DNA of 64,000 bases from Natronoglomus mannanivorans (GCA_025517485.1 JAOPKB010000002.1:248001-312000), one strand, 5' to 3'. Positions 7,600 to 18,260 are shown, counted from the first letter of the stretch. Translations and numbers: made by a program. The notes: generated by a model from the letters alone, not told the origin.

Positions 7600-8310
7600 T
7601 CAGGACCCTTCAGACGTCGCTTTCCGACAGCGGACGGTGTAGGTAACGCCGGCGAAGTACGTTTCGACGAGCTCACTCTCCTCGAAGACGGCGGCCAGCG
7701 AGTCGACGACGTCACCGTCGGGATTCCAGTTCGCGTACCAGCGGAGGAACCGCCAGAGGAGCGGATTCACGATCCGCGCTGGTCCCGTCGGAACGGCCCG
7801 AATATCGAAGACGACGAACGGACCGCCCGAAACGAGCGAGCGGTGGACGTTCTCGACCGTCCGCCGAACGTCGGGCATCACGCTCATCGAGAGCGTCGCG
7901 ATCGCGGCATCGAACTCGTCCTCGAAGTCGATCGTCGTCGCGTCCGCTCGCCGAACCTCGACGTTCTCCCACCCGTGGTCTTCGATCCGCTGGCGAGCCT
8001 TCGCGACCATCTCGGGACTGTAGTCGACGGCGACCAGCGTCCCCGTCTCGCCGATGTCGCTTCGAATCCGCTCGAAGTTGACCCCCGGTCCGCAGCCGAT
8101 ATCGAGGACGCGATCACCCGGCCGAAGCTCGAGGTGGTCCATCGCCGTCTCGCGCATCGGCTCGAGGTCGTTCTCGCTCATCTCGTACCAGTCGCTCCAG
8201 CGATCCCAGACGGTTCGGCTTCGCTCGAGGTGGTTGGCGTATTCGCCGTTCTCGAGTCCTGGCGCGCCGTTCCCTGCATCGGCGTCCGAATCCCGCGCGT
8301 CACTGCTCAT
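7600..8310 (-). CDS. Class I SAM-dependent methyltransferase
   Basis: A 236-residue cytosolic enzyme predicted to move a methyl group from S-adenosylmethionine to an unknown small molecule. The N-terminal part contains WDRWSDWYEMSEN. Motif I is VLDIGCGPG at residues 68-76, followed by VAVDYSPEMVAKARQR (motif II) and RADATTIDFEDEFDAAI. This resembles UbiE/arsenite-methyltransferase-like enzymes, but the cysteine set of ArsM is absent. A longer reading from 8364 is possible, but a TATA box (8364-8370) overlaps that ATG, so transcription should begin near 8340 and the ATG at 8310 fits better. Confidence 0.8.
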   Translation of the reverse strand: MSSDARDSDADAGNGAPGLENGEYANHLERSRTVWDRWSDWYEMSENDLEPMRETAMDHLELRPGDRVLDIGCGPGVNFERIRSDIGETGTLVAVDYSPEMVAKARQRIEDHGWENVEVRRADATTIDFEDEFDAAIATLSMSVMPDVRRTVENVHRSLVSGGPFVVFDIRAVPTGPARIVNPLLWRFLRWYANWNPDGDVVDSLAAVFEESELVETYFAGVTYTVRCRKATSEGS

Positions 8311-8363
8311 ACTCGTCGTCGGGCGGGAATCGGGGAGTAGCTGATTGCGAAGCCTATCGTCCA

Positions 8364-8370
8364 TTTATAT
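8364..8370 (-). promoter_or_regulatory. TATA-like box deciding the methyltransferase start
   Basis: ATATAAA on the minus strand overlaps the most upstream ATG of the methyltransferase frame. With initiation about 25 nt downstream, only the ATG at 8310 would lie on the transcript. Confidence 0.4.
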
Positions 8371-8480
8371 GTGTACGTTCGCCGGAGCGACGAGACGTCG
8401 AGCCAGACGACTCGAGACGCCCGCCACCCATCGACGCCCTCGACCGCCGACTATTTGCTCGTCGCACCACTACGCCGGCT

Positions 8481-9500
<1,020 letters not shown>

Positions 9501-9579
9501 GGTCGGATTCGGTTTCGAACTCGGTCTCGAGTCCGGGCCCGGGCTCCTCGGACGTCGAGAACCGGCACTCAGAACCCGC

Positions 9580-9711
9580 CTACTTCCCTTCCATCCCGTC
9601 GCGGAACTCGAGCATCGTTCGCCGCAGCATCAGATAGAGGAAGAAGATCAGCGAGAGCAGGATCAAGACGATCGCGATGATGACCGGATCGTCGGGGATG
9701 AAATCGAGCAT
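9580..9711 (-). CDS. Small single-span membrane protein (43 aa)
   Basis: A 43-codon frame starts MLDFIPDDPVIIAIV, continues through one strongly hydrophobic helix (residues 9-29), then a basic and polar tail, LMLRRTMLEFRDGMEGK. The order (short acidic outside end, one span, RR, charged inside end) is what a real small membrane protein looks like, and the codon use fits the genome. It is convergent with threonine aldolase, 79 bp from its stop. Function unknown. Confidence 0.6.
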   Translation of the reverse strand: MLDFIPDDPVIIAIVLILLSLIFFLYLMLRRTMLEFRDGMEGK

Positions 9712-10405
9712 ATCCGCCGAGTACACAGTCTGAGTGCAAAGTCGTTTCGACGTTCGACGGACAGGTCGCGATCTACCTCGAACCGCCCGCGGCCCGCTCG
9801 AGTCGGCGGACAGTCGTGCGATCTCACGCGAGTCGTGGTTCGTGGAGAGCGGCGCTCTGGTGTCCAGTTCGTGTCGGAGATCCGTTCGATATCCCTAGCT
9901 AAAACCGGTATTTCACCTTACGATGACTACTTTGGTACCCGAAGCCTACACGAAGATGCGCCCCGGTCGCAGACGATGATTCCGTCGTCCGTCGGGGCCA
10001 TCCATCCGATCACCCGGTCATCCGGTCATCGCACCGCCCGCCGCCCGAACCGGTCCCGATCACGCTCCCGGTCGTTGCCCGCCCTCCCTGACCCGACGTC
10101 CCTCCACTCGAGTCGGGTCCAGCTCGAGTCCGGGTCGTTCACGCCGGCCCGGACTCGTCTCAGATCATCGATTCCGGTCCCGGGTCCCGGGTCTCGGTCC
10201 AGGTCCAGTTCGTGTCCCCCTGACGCTTCGTATTCGCGGCTCTAACTCGCGTTCGTACTCGTTACGCTACTCGTATTCGTACTCCGATCCATCGAATCGC
10301 TCCGTACTCGCGACTCGAGTCAGCTCTGTCGACTCGATGACGGTCGTCGGAGCCGGTGCGTACCCGAAACGCAAAACGTCTCCTGTCGGTCCGGCCGGCG
10401 ACCCC
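9712..10405. other. 694-bp gene-free interval
   Basis: No convincing gene, RNA or terminator was found. 9890-9950 is relatively AT-rich and could hold a promoter for the 43-residue membrane protein. 10110-10210 is low-complexity (repeated GGTCC/CGGGTC units), and 10240-10290 repeats TCGTACTCGT-like units. Open frames across the interval are rich in Arg, Ser and Pro and look like composition artefacts. It may be a decayed gene, but no remnant is recognisable. Confidence 0.5.
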
Positions 10406-11641
10406 TCACTCCCGCCTGAGCGCTTCGATCGGATCGGTCTTCGCCGCTCGCCAAGCGGGATACAGGCCGGAGACGACGCCGACGCCGACGCCGACGCCGA
10501 CTGCGATGACGATCCAGTCGAGCGGGTACGCCATCGGCCAGCCGATCCAAGAGACCAACAGGTACCCGAGTCCGATACCGAACGCGACGCCGAAGAACGC
10601 CCCGATCGCACCGAGTATGACCGATTCGACGAGAAACAGCTGGACGATGTCGCGTTTCCGCGCGCCGATCGCCTTCATGATTCCGATCTCCCGGGTCCGT
10701 TCGGTGACGCTTACGATCATGATGTTGGCGATTCCGATCGAGCCGACGAGCAGCGATATCGCGGCGATTCCGCCGATGAAGATCGTCAGTTGATCTACGA
10801 TACCGGAGATCTGCTCGACGAGGTCGTCGAGCGTCTGCGCGACGATCTCGTGGTCGTCCGCTTTGAGTTCGTGCGCGTCTGAATCGGATTCGAGGTACGC
10901 CTCGACGTCGTCCTGTACGGAGTCGAGACCCTCGATACTCTCCGTTTTCACCAGTAGCGACGGGTAGCCCCGTTCCCGCGTGTCGCGCGGCGTCTCGACC
11001 GTCACCGTGTAGTGAGCGTCGAGCGGAACGTAGACCGTCGGGTTCGACGACGAACCCCCGAGGTCTACGTCGGCGACGCCGGCAACCGCGAAGTTCTCCG
11101 TCGATCCGTCTTCGAACGTGACGGTGATCTCGTCGTCTGCGGAGAGCTCCTCATCGAACAGACGAGCGGCCTGGAGGTTCACGATCGCCTCGTCCTCGGT
11201 CGAGAACGTCTCACCTTCCTCGAGCGGGTACAGTCCGTCTTCCTCGAACGGGGCGGGATTCGTCGCCTGTGCCGAGAATCCGCCGGTGATACTGTCGTCC
11301 CCGTGGGTCAGTTGGACCGGGGAAAGACTCCCGGTGGGTGCGACCCACTCGACGCCATCGATAGACTCGATCCGATCCACGTCGGATTCGGTGTAAATCG
11401 GTGATTGGACGTGCATAACGCCGGTTCCCGCGTCCGGCTCCGTTTGCGTCACCACCGACATCATCGGCTCGTTTTCGTCGTCGAGATCGCCCACGACGTC
11501 CGCGGTGAACGCGCCGCCGAGAATCATGAACGTGATCACCGAGGCGATGCCGATGATGACGCCGAGCGTGGTCAGCGTCGAGCGGAGCTTGTGCCCGACG
11601 ATCGACCGCCAGCCGATACGGAGGCTTTCGCGGAGGTTCAT
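10406..11641 (-). CDS. ABC transporter permease, MacB/FtsX type
   Basis: This 411-residue integral membrane subunit belongs to a type VII ABC system, which transmits ATP-driven motion to an extracellular domain. An N-terminal helix (about residues 23-43, [21 protein letters not shown] minus its ends) is followed by a roughly 230-residue outside domain and three C-terminal helices. The coupling motif [16 protein letters not shown] precedes the second-last helix pair, and the C-terminus [18 protein letters not shown] is typical. It overlaps the ATPase gene by ATGA (11638-11641), so the two are translationally coupled. The substrate (lipoprotein, peptide or drug) cannot be inferred. Confidence 0.9.
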   Translation of the reverse strand: MNLRESLRIGWRSIVGHKLRSTLTTLGVIIGIASVITFMILGGAFTADVVGDLDDENEPMMSVVTQTEPDAGTGVMHVQSPIYTESDVDRIESIDGVEWVAPTGSLSPVQLTHGDDSITGGFSAQATNPAPFEEDGLYPLEEGETFSTEDEAIVNLQAARLFDEELSADDEITVTFEDGSTENFAVAGVADVDLGGSSSNPTVYVPLDAHYTVTVETPRDTRERGYPSLLVKTESIEGLDSVQDDVEAYLESDSDAHELKADDHEIVAQTLDDLVEQISGIVDQLTIFIGGIAAISLLVGSIGIANIMIVSVTERTREIGIMKAIGARKRDIVQLFLVESVILGAIGAFFGVAFGIGLGYLLVSWIGWPMAYPLDWIVIAVGVGVGVGVVSGLYPAWRAAKTDPIEALRRE

Positions 11642-12405
11642 TCGCTCCCCTCCGAACCCGACCGGTCGCGTCCGGACGCCGCCTTACTCCCCCGCACCTC
11701 CTCGATCTCGTCGAGCGTGCCGTCGACGAGATGGACGATCCGGTCGGCGTGTTCGGCGATAGCCCGCTCGTGAGTGACCATCAGGATCGTCCGACCGTCG
11801 TCGTGCAGTTCGCGAAACAGGTCCATGATCTCCGCGCCGGTCTCGGTGTCGAGGTTGCCCGTCGGCTCGTCGGCCAACAGGAGTGTCGGTTCGTTCGCCA
11901 GCGCACGGGCGATCGCGACGCGCTGGCGCTGCCCCCCGGAGAGCTCGCTCGGCGCGTGGTCGAGTCGGTCACCGAGTCCGACGCGCTCGAGGAGCGTGCG
12001 AGCGCGAGCACGACGGTCCTCGTCGACGACGTCGTGAAACACCATCGGCATGGTGACGTTCTCCGCGGCGGTCAGTCGTGGCATGAGATTGAACGTCTGG
12101 AAGACGAATCCGATCTCGGTGCCGCGAAGTCGCGCTCGGTCGCTCCCCGAAAGTGCCGTCACCGATCGACCGTCGATCTCGACGGTGCCCTCGTCGGGCG
12201 TGTCGAGACACCCGAACAGATTCATGAGCGTGCTCTTCCCCGATCCGCTCGGCCCCATGACCGCGGTGAACGACCCCTCCTCGAGGGACAGCGAGACCCC
12301 GTCGAGGGCGTGGACGGGCTCGCCGAGGTGGTACGTCCGACGAACGTCGGTGGCGGCGACCACGGTCGCCGTCTCACCCGGTGTACCCGGTTCGTGAACA
12401 GACAT
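11638..12405 (-). CDS. ABC transporter ATP-binding protein, MacB/LolD type
   Basis: A 255-residue cytosolic ATPase partner of the permease that overlaps it. It has Walker [10 protein letters not shown], the Q-loop within [14 protein letters not shown], the signature LSGGQRQRV, Walker [13 protein letters not shown] and the switch His in MVTHE. A charged Ser/Glu-rich tail (about 25 residues) follows the core. The gene is first in the two-gene operon. A TATA-like ATACAATAA on the minus strand near 12436 lies about 30 nt before the start, consistent with a leaderless message. Confidence 0.92.
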   Translation of the reverse strand: MSVHEPGTPGETATVVAATDVRRTYHLGEPVHALDGVSLSLEEGSFTAVMGPSGSGKSTLMNLFGCLDTPDEGTVEIDGRSVTALSGSDRARLRGTEIGFVFQTFNLMPRLTAAENVTMPMVFHDVVDEDRRARARTLLERVGLGDRLDHAPSELSGGQRQRVAIARALANEPTLLLADEPTGNLDTETGAEIMDLFRELHDDGRTILMVTHERAIAEHADRIVHLVDGTLDEIEEVRGSKAASGRDRSGSEGSE

Positions 12406-12516
12406 ACGTGGAACTACATTTCGTTCTACATTATTGTATCGGCCCAGAAATAAGACAGGATAGTAGACAGGATCGGGCGACGGTGCGAACGGCGCTGTCG
12501 CGTCGCGTTCCTCGGG

Positions 12517-13026
12517 TCAGGACTCGACTTCGAACGTCTCGACCACCACCCCGTCCAGATCGAACAGTCGACCCTCGACCCCGTTTTCGGTCGACTCGAG
12601 CGTCGCGTACCCCGGCCGATTCCCCCGCGGGTCGGCGTGACTGCCCGGGTTCAACAGGAGGCAGTCGTCGGTCTCGATCACGGTCGGCCGGTGGGTGTGC
12701 CCGGAGACGACCAGCGCCGCCTCGCGCGAGCGCCCGAACATCCTGAGTCCCGTCTGGCCGCCGTCGCGGCGGTGGGTCACCGCGATTCGAATCCCGTCGT
12801 GTTCGATGGTCCGCGCCTCCGGCAACCGGTCGCGGACGCTCATCGAGTCGGTGTTGCCGAAGACGCCGTAGAGACGCGAACTCTCCGCCTGGAACGCCTC
12901 GAGCGCCGCCTCGCTGTTGAAATCGCCCGCGTGGATCACCGCCTCGGCTTCACGGACTGCCTCGAGTGCGGGACCCTCGAGTTCGTGGCCGCGGCTACTG
13001 TGGGTGTCCGAAAAGATCGCGATCAT
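12517..13026 (-). CDS. YfcE/MJ0936-type metallophosphoesterase
   Basis: A 169-residue calcineurin-like phosphoesterase, probably a small phosphodiesterase with two metal ions. Ligand motifs are in the usual order: MIAIFSDTHSS (Asp, His), VIHAGDFNSE (Asp), GVFGNTDSM (Asn, Asp), IAVTHRRDG (His) and VVSGHTHRPTV (His-x-His). LLNPGSHADPR closes the fold as in YfcE. The ATG at 13026 puts the first metal motif at residues 6-9, as in characterised members; an upstream extension to 13149 overlaps the divergent helicase promoter and is rejected. Physiological substrate unknown. Confidence 0.9.
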   Translation of the reverse strand: MIAIFSDTHSSRGHELEGPALEAVREAEAVIHAGDFNSEAALEAFQAESSRLYGVFGNTDSMSVRDRLPEARTIEHDGIRIAVTHRRDGGQTGLRMFGRSREAALVVSGHTHRPTVIETDDCLLLNPGSHADPRGNRPGYATLESTENGVEGRLFDLDGVVVETFEVES

Positions 13027-13128
13027 GACCGCGAATACGCGCTCCGGGGTGACGTTTGTTTCGGCCCGCGGGTGACGGTCAAATCCGCCCCCGAAGGACG
13101 AAACGAGACGCCGTGACGGCACGAACCC

Positions 13129-13134
13129 TTTTAT
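13129..13134 (+). promoter_or_regulatory. TATA box indicating a GTG start for the helicase
   Basis: TTTTAT at 13129-13134 ends only three bases before the upstream ATG (13138). It is centred 27 nt before an in-frame GTG at 13159, the normal leaderless distance, so translation probably starts at the GTG. Confidence 0.5.
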
Positions 13135-13158
13135 CTGATGGAGTACCAATCACTCATC

Positions 13159-15333
13159 GTGTCCGAGACTGCCGGGTACATGCGGTTCTTCCCGTACGAC
13201 GCCCCGTACGAGAATCAGGGCGAAGCGATGGATCGAATCCACAACGCCCTCGTCCGGGGACAGGACGTCCTCTTCGAGGGGGCCTGCGGAACTGGCAAGA
13301 CGCTCTCCTCGCTCGTCCCCGCCCTCGAGGTCGCTCGAGAGCAGGACAAGACGGTCGTCATCACGACGAACGTCCACCAGCAGATGCGCCAGTTCGTCGC
13401 TGAAGCCAGCGCGATCACGCGCGAAGAACCCATCCGTGCAGTCGTTTTCAAAGGAAAGGCGTCGATGTGTCATATCGACGTCGGCTACGAGGAGTGTCAG
13501 GCGTTGCGCGACAACACTCGCGCGCTCGTCGACGCCGAACGCGACCGCACCCAGTTAGAGCGACGCCAGCGTGAACTCTTAGCGGAGAGCCAGGAAGGCG
13601 ACGGCGGCGCTGCAGACGCCCGGAGCGCGGTCATGGACGAGTTGCAGTCGATCGAAGACGATATCGAGGATCTCGAGGACCAGAACGTCTGCGATCACTA
13701 CCGGAACAACCTACGCGAAGACACCGAGGCGTTCTTCGGCTGGCTGTTCGAGGACGTGCGCACGCCCGACGACGTCTACGAGTACGCCGACGAGCGCCAA
13801 CTCTGTGGCTACGAACTCCTCAAGGAGGGGATGGAAGGCGTCGACCTCGTCGTCTGTAACTACCACCACCTGCTCGACTCGACCATTCGCGAGCAGTTCT
13901 TCCGCTGGATCGGCCGCGACCCCGAAGACATCATCGCGGTCTTCGACGAGGCCCACAACGTCGAGGACGCCGCCCGTGACCACGCCTCGCGACACTGCTC
14001 GGAGCGCACGTTCGACTCCGCGCTCGACGAGTGCGAGGAGACCGACGACCCGCGAGCGAGCGACGCCGCGAACGTCCTCTCGGCGTTTCGCCGGGCGCTC
14101 GTGAAGACGTACGAGGACTCCTTCGGCTTCGGCGACCGCGAACGGATCGGCGAGAACTGGGAGGACGTCTCCGTCACCAACGAGGACCGCCGGGACGACC
14201 TCACGCTCGCCTTCCTCCAGCAGTACTCCGGGCAGGGGATCGACGGCGACCTCGAGGCGGCGATGAAACTCGGCCAACAGTTAGACGAGGAGTACGAGGA
14301 GGCCTACCGCAACGGCGAGAGCGCGACCCGCACGGAGTGTCAGACCCTGCAGGCCGCTGCGTTCGTCAGCGCGTGGATGAACGAGGGAGCCAAGCAGGGA
14401 CTGTACCCCGTCGTCTCCGTCACCCGCGACGCCGGCACCGACGAGATCTACGGCCGCGCGGAGCTGTACACCTGCCTCCCGCGGCAGGTCACCGGCCGGC
14501 TGTTCGAGGAGGTGTACGCGACGGTCCTGATGAGCGCGACCATCCAGCCGTTCGACGTCACCGAGGACGTCCTCGGCCTCGCCGATCCCGTCACGATGGC
14601 CTACGGCCTCCAGTTCCCGGCGGAGTGTCGTCGAACCTACGCCGTCGAGACGCCGGCGCTGTTCTCGAGCGACCGGGACGACCCCGACGTCCAGGAGCAG
14701 GTCGCAGACGCCATTCGTGACGCAGTCCGGTTTACGCCCGGCAACACGCTCGTCTTCTTCCCGAACTACGCCGAGGCCGAGCGGTACGCGGACCGACTCC
14801 GACGGAGCGATTGCGAGGCGACGGTCTACCTCGACGAGCCGGGTGTCGCGGCCGAGGAGCTCCGCCAGCGGTTCGTCGCCGACGGGAACGGCGTGCTCCT
14901 GACGTCGCTGTGGGGCACGCTCGCGGAGGGCGTGAGTTTCGACGGCAAGGACGCCCGGACGGTGCTCGTGGTCGGCGTCCCCTATCCGCATCTGGACGAC
15001 CGGGCCGAAGCCGTCCAGGACGCCTACGACGCAGCCTTCGAGGGGACCGAGACGGGGTGGCGCTACGCCGTCGAGATTCCGACCGTCCGCAAGACCCGAC
15101 AGGCGTTGGGTCGGGTCATCCGCTCTCCGGAGGACGTCGGCGTCAGAGCCCTTCTGGATCGGCGCTACTCGAAGCGAGCGAAGTCGGATCTTGGGAAGTA
15201 CAGCGTCAATCAGACGTTCCCCCACGACGAGCGCGAGGAGCTGATCGACATCGACCCCGAGAAGCTCAAGTTCGCGATGCTCAATTTCTTCGGCGATCAC
15301 GACGCCTACGAGGGCGAGCCGCCGGCGCCATAG
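13159..15333 (+). CDS. XPD/DinG-like superfamily 2 DNA helicase with Fe-S cysteines
   Basis: A 724-residue ATP-dependent DNA helicase, likely 5'-3', for repair or replication restart. N-terminal FFPYDAPYENQGEAMDRIH is followed by Walker A GACGTGKT and the DEAH box VFDEAHN. Four cysteines fit the XPD iron-sulphur site: MCHIDVGYEEC region, NVCDHYR and QLCGYELL. Motifs V/VI are GTLAEGVSFDGKDARTVLV and KTRQALGRVIRSPEDVG. About 80 residues between the first and later cysteines are acidic and probably form the arch. ATG 13138 would add seven residues, but the TATA box position favours the GTG at 13159, giving MSETAGYMRFFPY. Divergent from the phosphoesterase gene. Confidence 0.88.
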   Translation: MSETAGYMRFFPYDAPYENQGEAMDRIHNALVRGQDVLFEGACGTGKTLSSLVPALEVAREQDKTVVITTNVHQQMRQFVAEASAITREEPIRAVVFKGKASMCHIDVGYEECQALRDNTRALVDAERDRTQLERRQRELLAESQEGDGGAADARSAVMDELQSIEDDIEDLEDQNVCDHYRNNLREDTEAFFGWLFEDVRTPDDVYEYADERQLCGYELLKEGMEGVDLVVCNYHHLLDSTIREQFFRWIGRDPEDIIAVFDEAHNVEDAARDHASRHCSERTFDSALDECEETDDPRASDAANVLSAFRRALVKTYEDSFGFGDRERIGENWEDVSVTNEDRRDDLTLAFLQQYSGQGIDGDLEAAMKLGQQLDEEYEEAYRNGESATRTECQTLQAAAFVSAWMNEGAKQGLYPVVSVTRDAGTDEIYGRAELYTCLPRQVTGRLFEEVYATVLMSATIQPFDVTEDVLGLADPVTMAYGLQFPAECRRTYAVETPALFSSDRDDPDVQEQVADAIRDAVRFTPGNTLVFFPNYAEAERYADRLRRSDCEATVYLDEPGVAAEELRQRFVADGNGVLLTSLWGTLAEGVSFDGKDARTVLVVGVPYPHLDDRAEAVQDAYDAAFEGTETGWRYAVEIPTVRKTRQALGRVIRSPEDVGVRALLDRRYSKRAKSDLGKYSVNQTFPHDEREELIDIDPEKLKFAMLNFFGDHDAYEGEPPAP

Positions 15334-15345
15334 TGTCGGATTCCA

Positions 15346-15873
15346 TCACTGGATACTAACCTCGTCGTTCCGCCACAGTCTTCTGAGCATGACGAGTCCG
15401 TACCCCGTCGTCAACACGCCACCGAGCAAAAACAGGTACGGGCCCGACGAACGGTCAGCCTCGAGAAACGCCCCTTCTGGCTCGGACGGCGGAACGTACG
15501 CGGTTACGGTGTCTCCCTCCGGATACTGATCGACGACCGATTGCGCCGACGAGCGTGTCGAATGACTGCTTCGCGAATCGGCTGGGTTGAGGTTCGAACT
15601 GCTGTACGTCGTTCCGTCGTACCGATACTCGAACTCGATAGCTGGATAGTATCGGGTTCCATCGCCGGTTTGTCGATCGATGTCCGTCTCGACGATCGTC
15701 GCCTCGACTTCGATGGCGTTCTCGAGGCGATCTTCCTGTGTGACGTAATCGGTCGATCCACCCCACAGCATCACGAGCCCGAGTACCAAAACGAGTCCAC
15801 AGCGGTAGCGTGCTTTTCGAGCGGTCGTCTCGTCTGAATCGTCGTCAACGCCCGATAACAGTGGTAAAATCAT
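15346..15873 (-). CDS. DUF3592-type membrane protein
   Basis: A 175-residue protein with one helix near residues 28-46 and a second at about 145-165, enclosing an outside beta-rich domain. That domain has ATIVETDIDRQTGDGTRYYP, FEYRYDGTTYSS and DTVTAYVPPSEPEGAFLE, the pattern of DUF3592, whose function is not established. Its stop lies 12 bp from the helicase stop (convergent). Upstream (15874-16098) the DNA is AT-rich compared with its surroundings, with an imperfect GTTGT/ACAAC hairpin near 16030, but no gene was recognised there. Confidence 0.7.
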   Translation of the reverse strand: MILPLLSGVDDDSDETTARKARYRCGLVLVLGLVMLWGGSTDYVTQEDRLENAIEVEATIVETDIDRQTGDGTRYYPAIEFEYRYDGTTYSSSNLNPADSRSSHSTRSSAQSVVDQYPEGDTVTAYVPPSEPEGAFLEADRSSGPYLFLLGGVLTTGYGLVMLRRLWRNDEVSIQ

Positions 15874-16098
15874 TGATCTCGAGTTGGATGTGTCGGCTAC
15901 AGATCACGAGAAGGACATACTCGATAATATTTGTGAGGGAACATCTTGACACTCCAAATAAAAACACGTTGTTTGAATTCTATTTGTCGCCCTCATATCT
16001 AACCCTTGTTACATCGTGTTTATTGTGTGGGTTGTTTGCGCACAACAAATGCGTGCGGCGAGGTGAGAGAAATGGGAAAAGCCGACGTATTCGTCCTC

Positions 16099-16605
16099 CT
16101 ACGCCGGCAGCGACACCCGACTCACGGGTAACTTGTACGTCCCGTCCCAGAACTCGAGTTCGCTCACCGTCCACTGCACCGGTTCGATCGCCCGGTCGGC
16201 TACCCGGCGAGCGTCCTCGAGATCCCCGCCACGGGCGAGGGTCACGTGCGGGACGTAGTCCTCGCCTTCCAGCCCGTCCGTCGCGCCGAAGACCTCGACG
16301 AGATCGGCGTGGATCCCCTCGAGACCGGGACTCTCGACGGCGAGGTAGACGACGGGGGCGCTGCCCAGCGGTGGGGCTTCGAAGTAGTCGATGCCCGTGA
16401 TACGGGCTTCGACGGCGGGGGAACCCTCGAGTGCGCGGTGGGCGCGGTGTTGGAGCTGGGCGACGTGGTCGTCGTCGGCGTCGCCGAGGCGTTTGAGGAG
16501 ACAGGAGTGGTCGTCGCGGACGGTCTGGAATCCCTGCAGCTCGGGGAAGAGGTCGTCCGCGATCTGGCGGACACGGCCGGGAACGGGGACGTTGACGCTG
16601 TACAC
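16099..16605 (-). CDS. LigT-like 2'-5' RNA ligase / cyclic phosphodiesterase family protein
   Basis: A 168-residue member of the 2H phosphoesterase superfamily. The two histidine motifs are present: HSC in DDHSCLLKR (about residue 33) and HVT in VPHVTLAR (about residue 120). The first is a variant of the usual HxT/S, with Cys in the third place. Such enzymes cleave or form 2'-5' or cyclic phosphate bonds in RNA or nucleotides; the true substrate is unknown. The start MYSVNVPVPG lies directly before the first beta strand, as expected. Separated by 84 bp from the next minus-strand gene upstream. Confidence 0.8.
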   Translation of the reverse strand: MYSVNVPVPGRVRQIADDLFPELQGFQTVRDDHSCLLKRLGDADDDHVAQLQHRAHRALEGSPAVEARITGIDYFEAPPLGSAPVVYLAVESPGLEGIHADLVEVFGATDGLEGEDYVPHVTLARGGDLEDARRVADRAIEPVQWTVSELEFWDGTYKLPVSRVSLPA

Positions 16606-16689
16606 GTGGGCGAGTCTAGGAACGGATGGAGTATGAGTCTGGTGTTCGCGTTCGCTGCGTGCTCTTCCGCCGACCGCGAGCGGTGCCGA

Positions 16690-16890
16690 TCAGAGCCGGT
16701 CGACCAGCCAGAGCACGATCAGGACGGCGATCGCGAGTTGGACGACGAAGAAAAACGGTCCCAGCAGGCTGGCGACACTGCTGATGAGCGCACCGACGAT
16801 CTGCAAGACGAGCAACACCGCGACCAGCGCGAGCACGATCTTGAGCAGGGACTCTACCTCGAGCTCACCACGAGTGTTTCGATTGCGCAT
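16690..16890 (-). CDS. Small two-helix membrane protein
   Basis: A 66-residue hydrophobic protein: polar MRNRNTRGELEVESLLK, then two membrane helices (about residues 18-35 and 43-62) ending in LWLVDRL. Similar small membrane proteins occur next to unrelated genes across haloarchaea; I cannot name a function. An in-frame ATG 20 codons upstream (16950) would add a weak extension, so 16890 is chosen. Confidence 0.65.
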   Translation of the reverse strand: MRNRNTRGELEVESLLKIVLALVAVLLVLQIVGALISSVASLLGPFFFVVQLAIAVLIVLWLVDRL

Positions 16891-17003
16891 ACATTCACGA
16901 ACACCGGACAGTGTGAAAAACGTGTCGTCGTGGGGTTTTAGGGCTCTCACAGAGTGACCGTGGTCGGAAAGACCTATTTAGACGGCCATGCCATCTCGTG
17001 GTA

Positions 17004-18257
17004 ATGGACGCCAGGGCGGTTCGAGCACTGCTTTGCTGTCTGGTGGTGCTCGGTGGGATGGGTGCCAGTGTTGGACTGGCTCCACTCGTCGGTGCCGGAA
17101 CGGCGGTCGGTCACGACGGACCGATCGCCGCCGACGTCGACGGGTCCGGTTCGGGGATCGACACTGACAGTACCAGTGCGACGGCTGCAGACGCACACGT
17201 CAGTTCCCGACAGGAGGAGGAACCGTCCCTGAGCGGTTACTACAGGATCAACGTCGAGATCGACCTCCACGGCAACGGCTCTGCCACGTGGGCCGTCGAG
17301 TACCGGTATCGACTCGACGACGGAAACGAGACCGTCGACTGGGAGTCGCTCCGACAGGACATCGAGGACAGACCCGAGGCCTACCTCGAGTCGTTCGAGG
17401 ATCGTCGAGAGGAGACGCTCGTCGCCGCCGAGAACGAGACCGGCCGGAACATGACGATGTCGAACTTCGCCGTCGAAACCGACGAGAGTGCGGACCCACA
17501 GTACGGCAAGGTCCGCTTTACCTTCGACTGGGGCTCGTTCTCACACGTCGAGGTGAACCGAATCGAAGCCGGGGACGCACTCGAGGGGTTCGTCATCGAC
17601 GAGCGAACGCGACTGATCGTCAGCTGGCCGGACGAGTACCAGAACGCCTCGATCGAACCGGAGCCGGACGATAGCGGGGAGAGGTCTGTCCTCTGGTCCG
17701 GCGAGGAGACCCGTGAGTTCGTCGACGGCGAACCGCGGATCGAGTTGATCCAGACCGGTGGCGACCCGATCCAGTCGCCGAGTGACGCTCGCGAAGAGCT
17801 GCCGCTGTCCTGGCTCGCCGGACTCGGAATCGGCCTGCTGGCGGCGCTGGCCGTCGGCTGGTGGTGGATGACACAACGCGAGGAGAGTGGAGACAGGGAC
17901 GGGGACACGAGCGACCAACCGGCCGGCTCGGTCGCGAACGCGGAACCAGCGACGGACGTCGACGAACCGGACGAACCGACGGGCCCACCGCTCGAACTGC
18001 TGAGCAACGAAGAACGCGTCATGCGACTGCTCGAGCAACACGGCGGGCGGATCAAACAACAGCAGGTCGTCGCCGAACTCGACTGGACGGAGGCCAAGAC
18101 CAGTCAGGTCGTCAGCGGGCTTCGCGAGGAAGAGCAGATCGAAGTGTTCCGAATCGGGCGCGAGAACGTGCTGTCCATCCCGGACGACGCGGACGACCGT
18201 GTCGGTCTCGAGACCGACGCCGACGAAGACGAACTCGACGCCAGCGGCGAGCCGTGA
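17004..18257 (+). CDS. Membrane-anchored one-component regulator with winged-helix C-terminus
   Basis: A 417-residue protein oriented with its sensor outside and DNA-binding domain inside. It has an N-terminal signal or helix (residues 1-35), then a secreted beta domain at about 75-255 (YYRINVEIDLHGNGSATWAV, FTFDWGSF, ELIQTGGDPI). A membrane helix follows at about 268-289 (WLAGLGIGLLAALAVGWWWM), then an acidic linker and a winged helix at 333-393 (LLSNEERVMRLLEQHGGRIK ... TEAKTSQVVSGLREE). The layout implies direct signalling from the cell surface to a promoter without a kinase. A TATA-like CCTATTTAG sits about 28 nt before ATG 17004. Signal and targets are unknown. Confidence 0.75.
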   Translation: MDARAVRALLCCLVVLGGMGASVGLAPLVGAGTAVGHDGPIAADVDGSGSGIDTDSTSATAADAHVSSRQEEEPSLSGYYRINVEIDLHGNGSATWAVEYRYRLDDGNETVDWESLRQDIEDRPEAYLESFEDRREETLVAAENETGRNMTMSNFAVETDESADPQYGKVRFTFDWGSFSHVEVNRIEAGDALEGFVIDERTRLIVSWPDEYQNASIEPEPDDSGERSVLWSGEETREFVDGEPRIELIQTGGDPIQSPSDAREELPLSWLAGLGIGLLAALAVGWWWMTQREESGDRDGDTSDQPAGSVANAEPATDVDEPDEPTGPPLELLSNEERVMRLLEQHGGRIKQQQVVAELDWTEAKTSQVVSGLREEEQIEVFRIGRENVLSIPDDADDRVGLETDADEDELDASGEP

Positions 18258-18260
18258 GGT

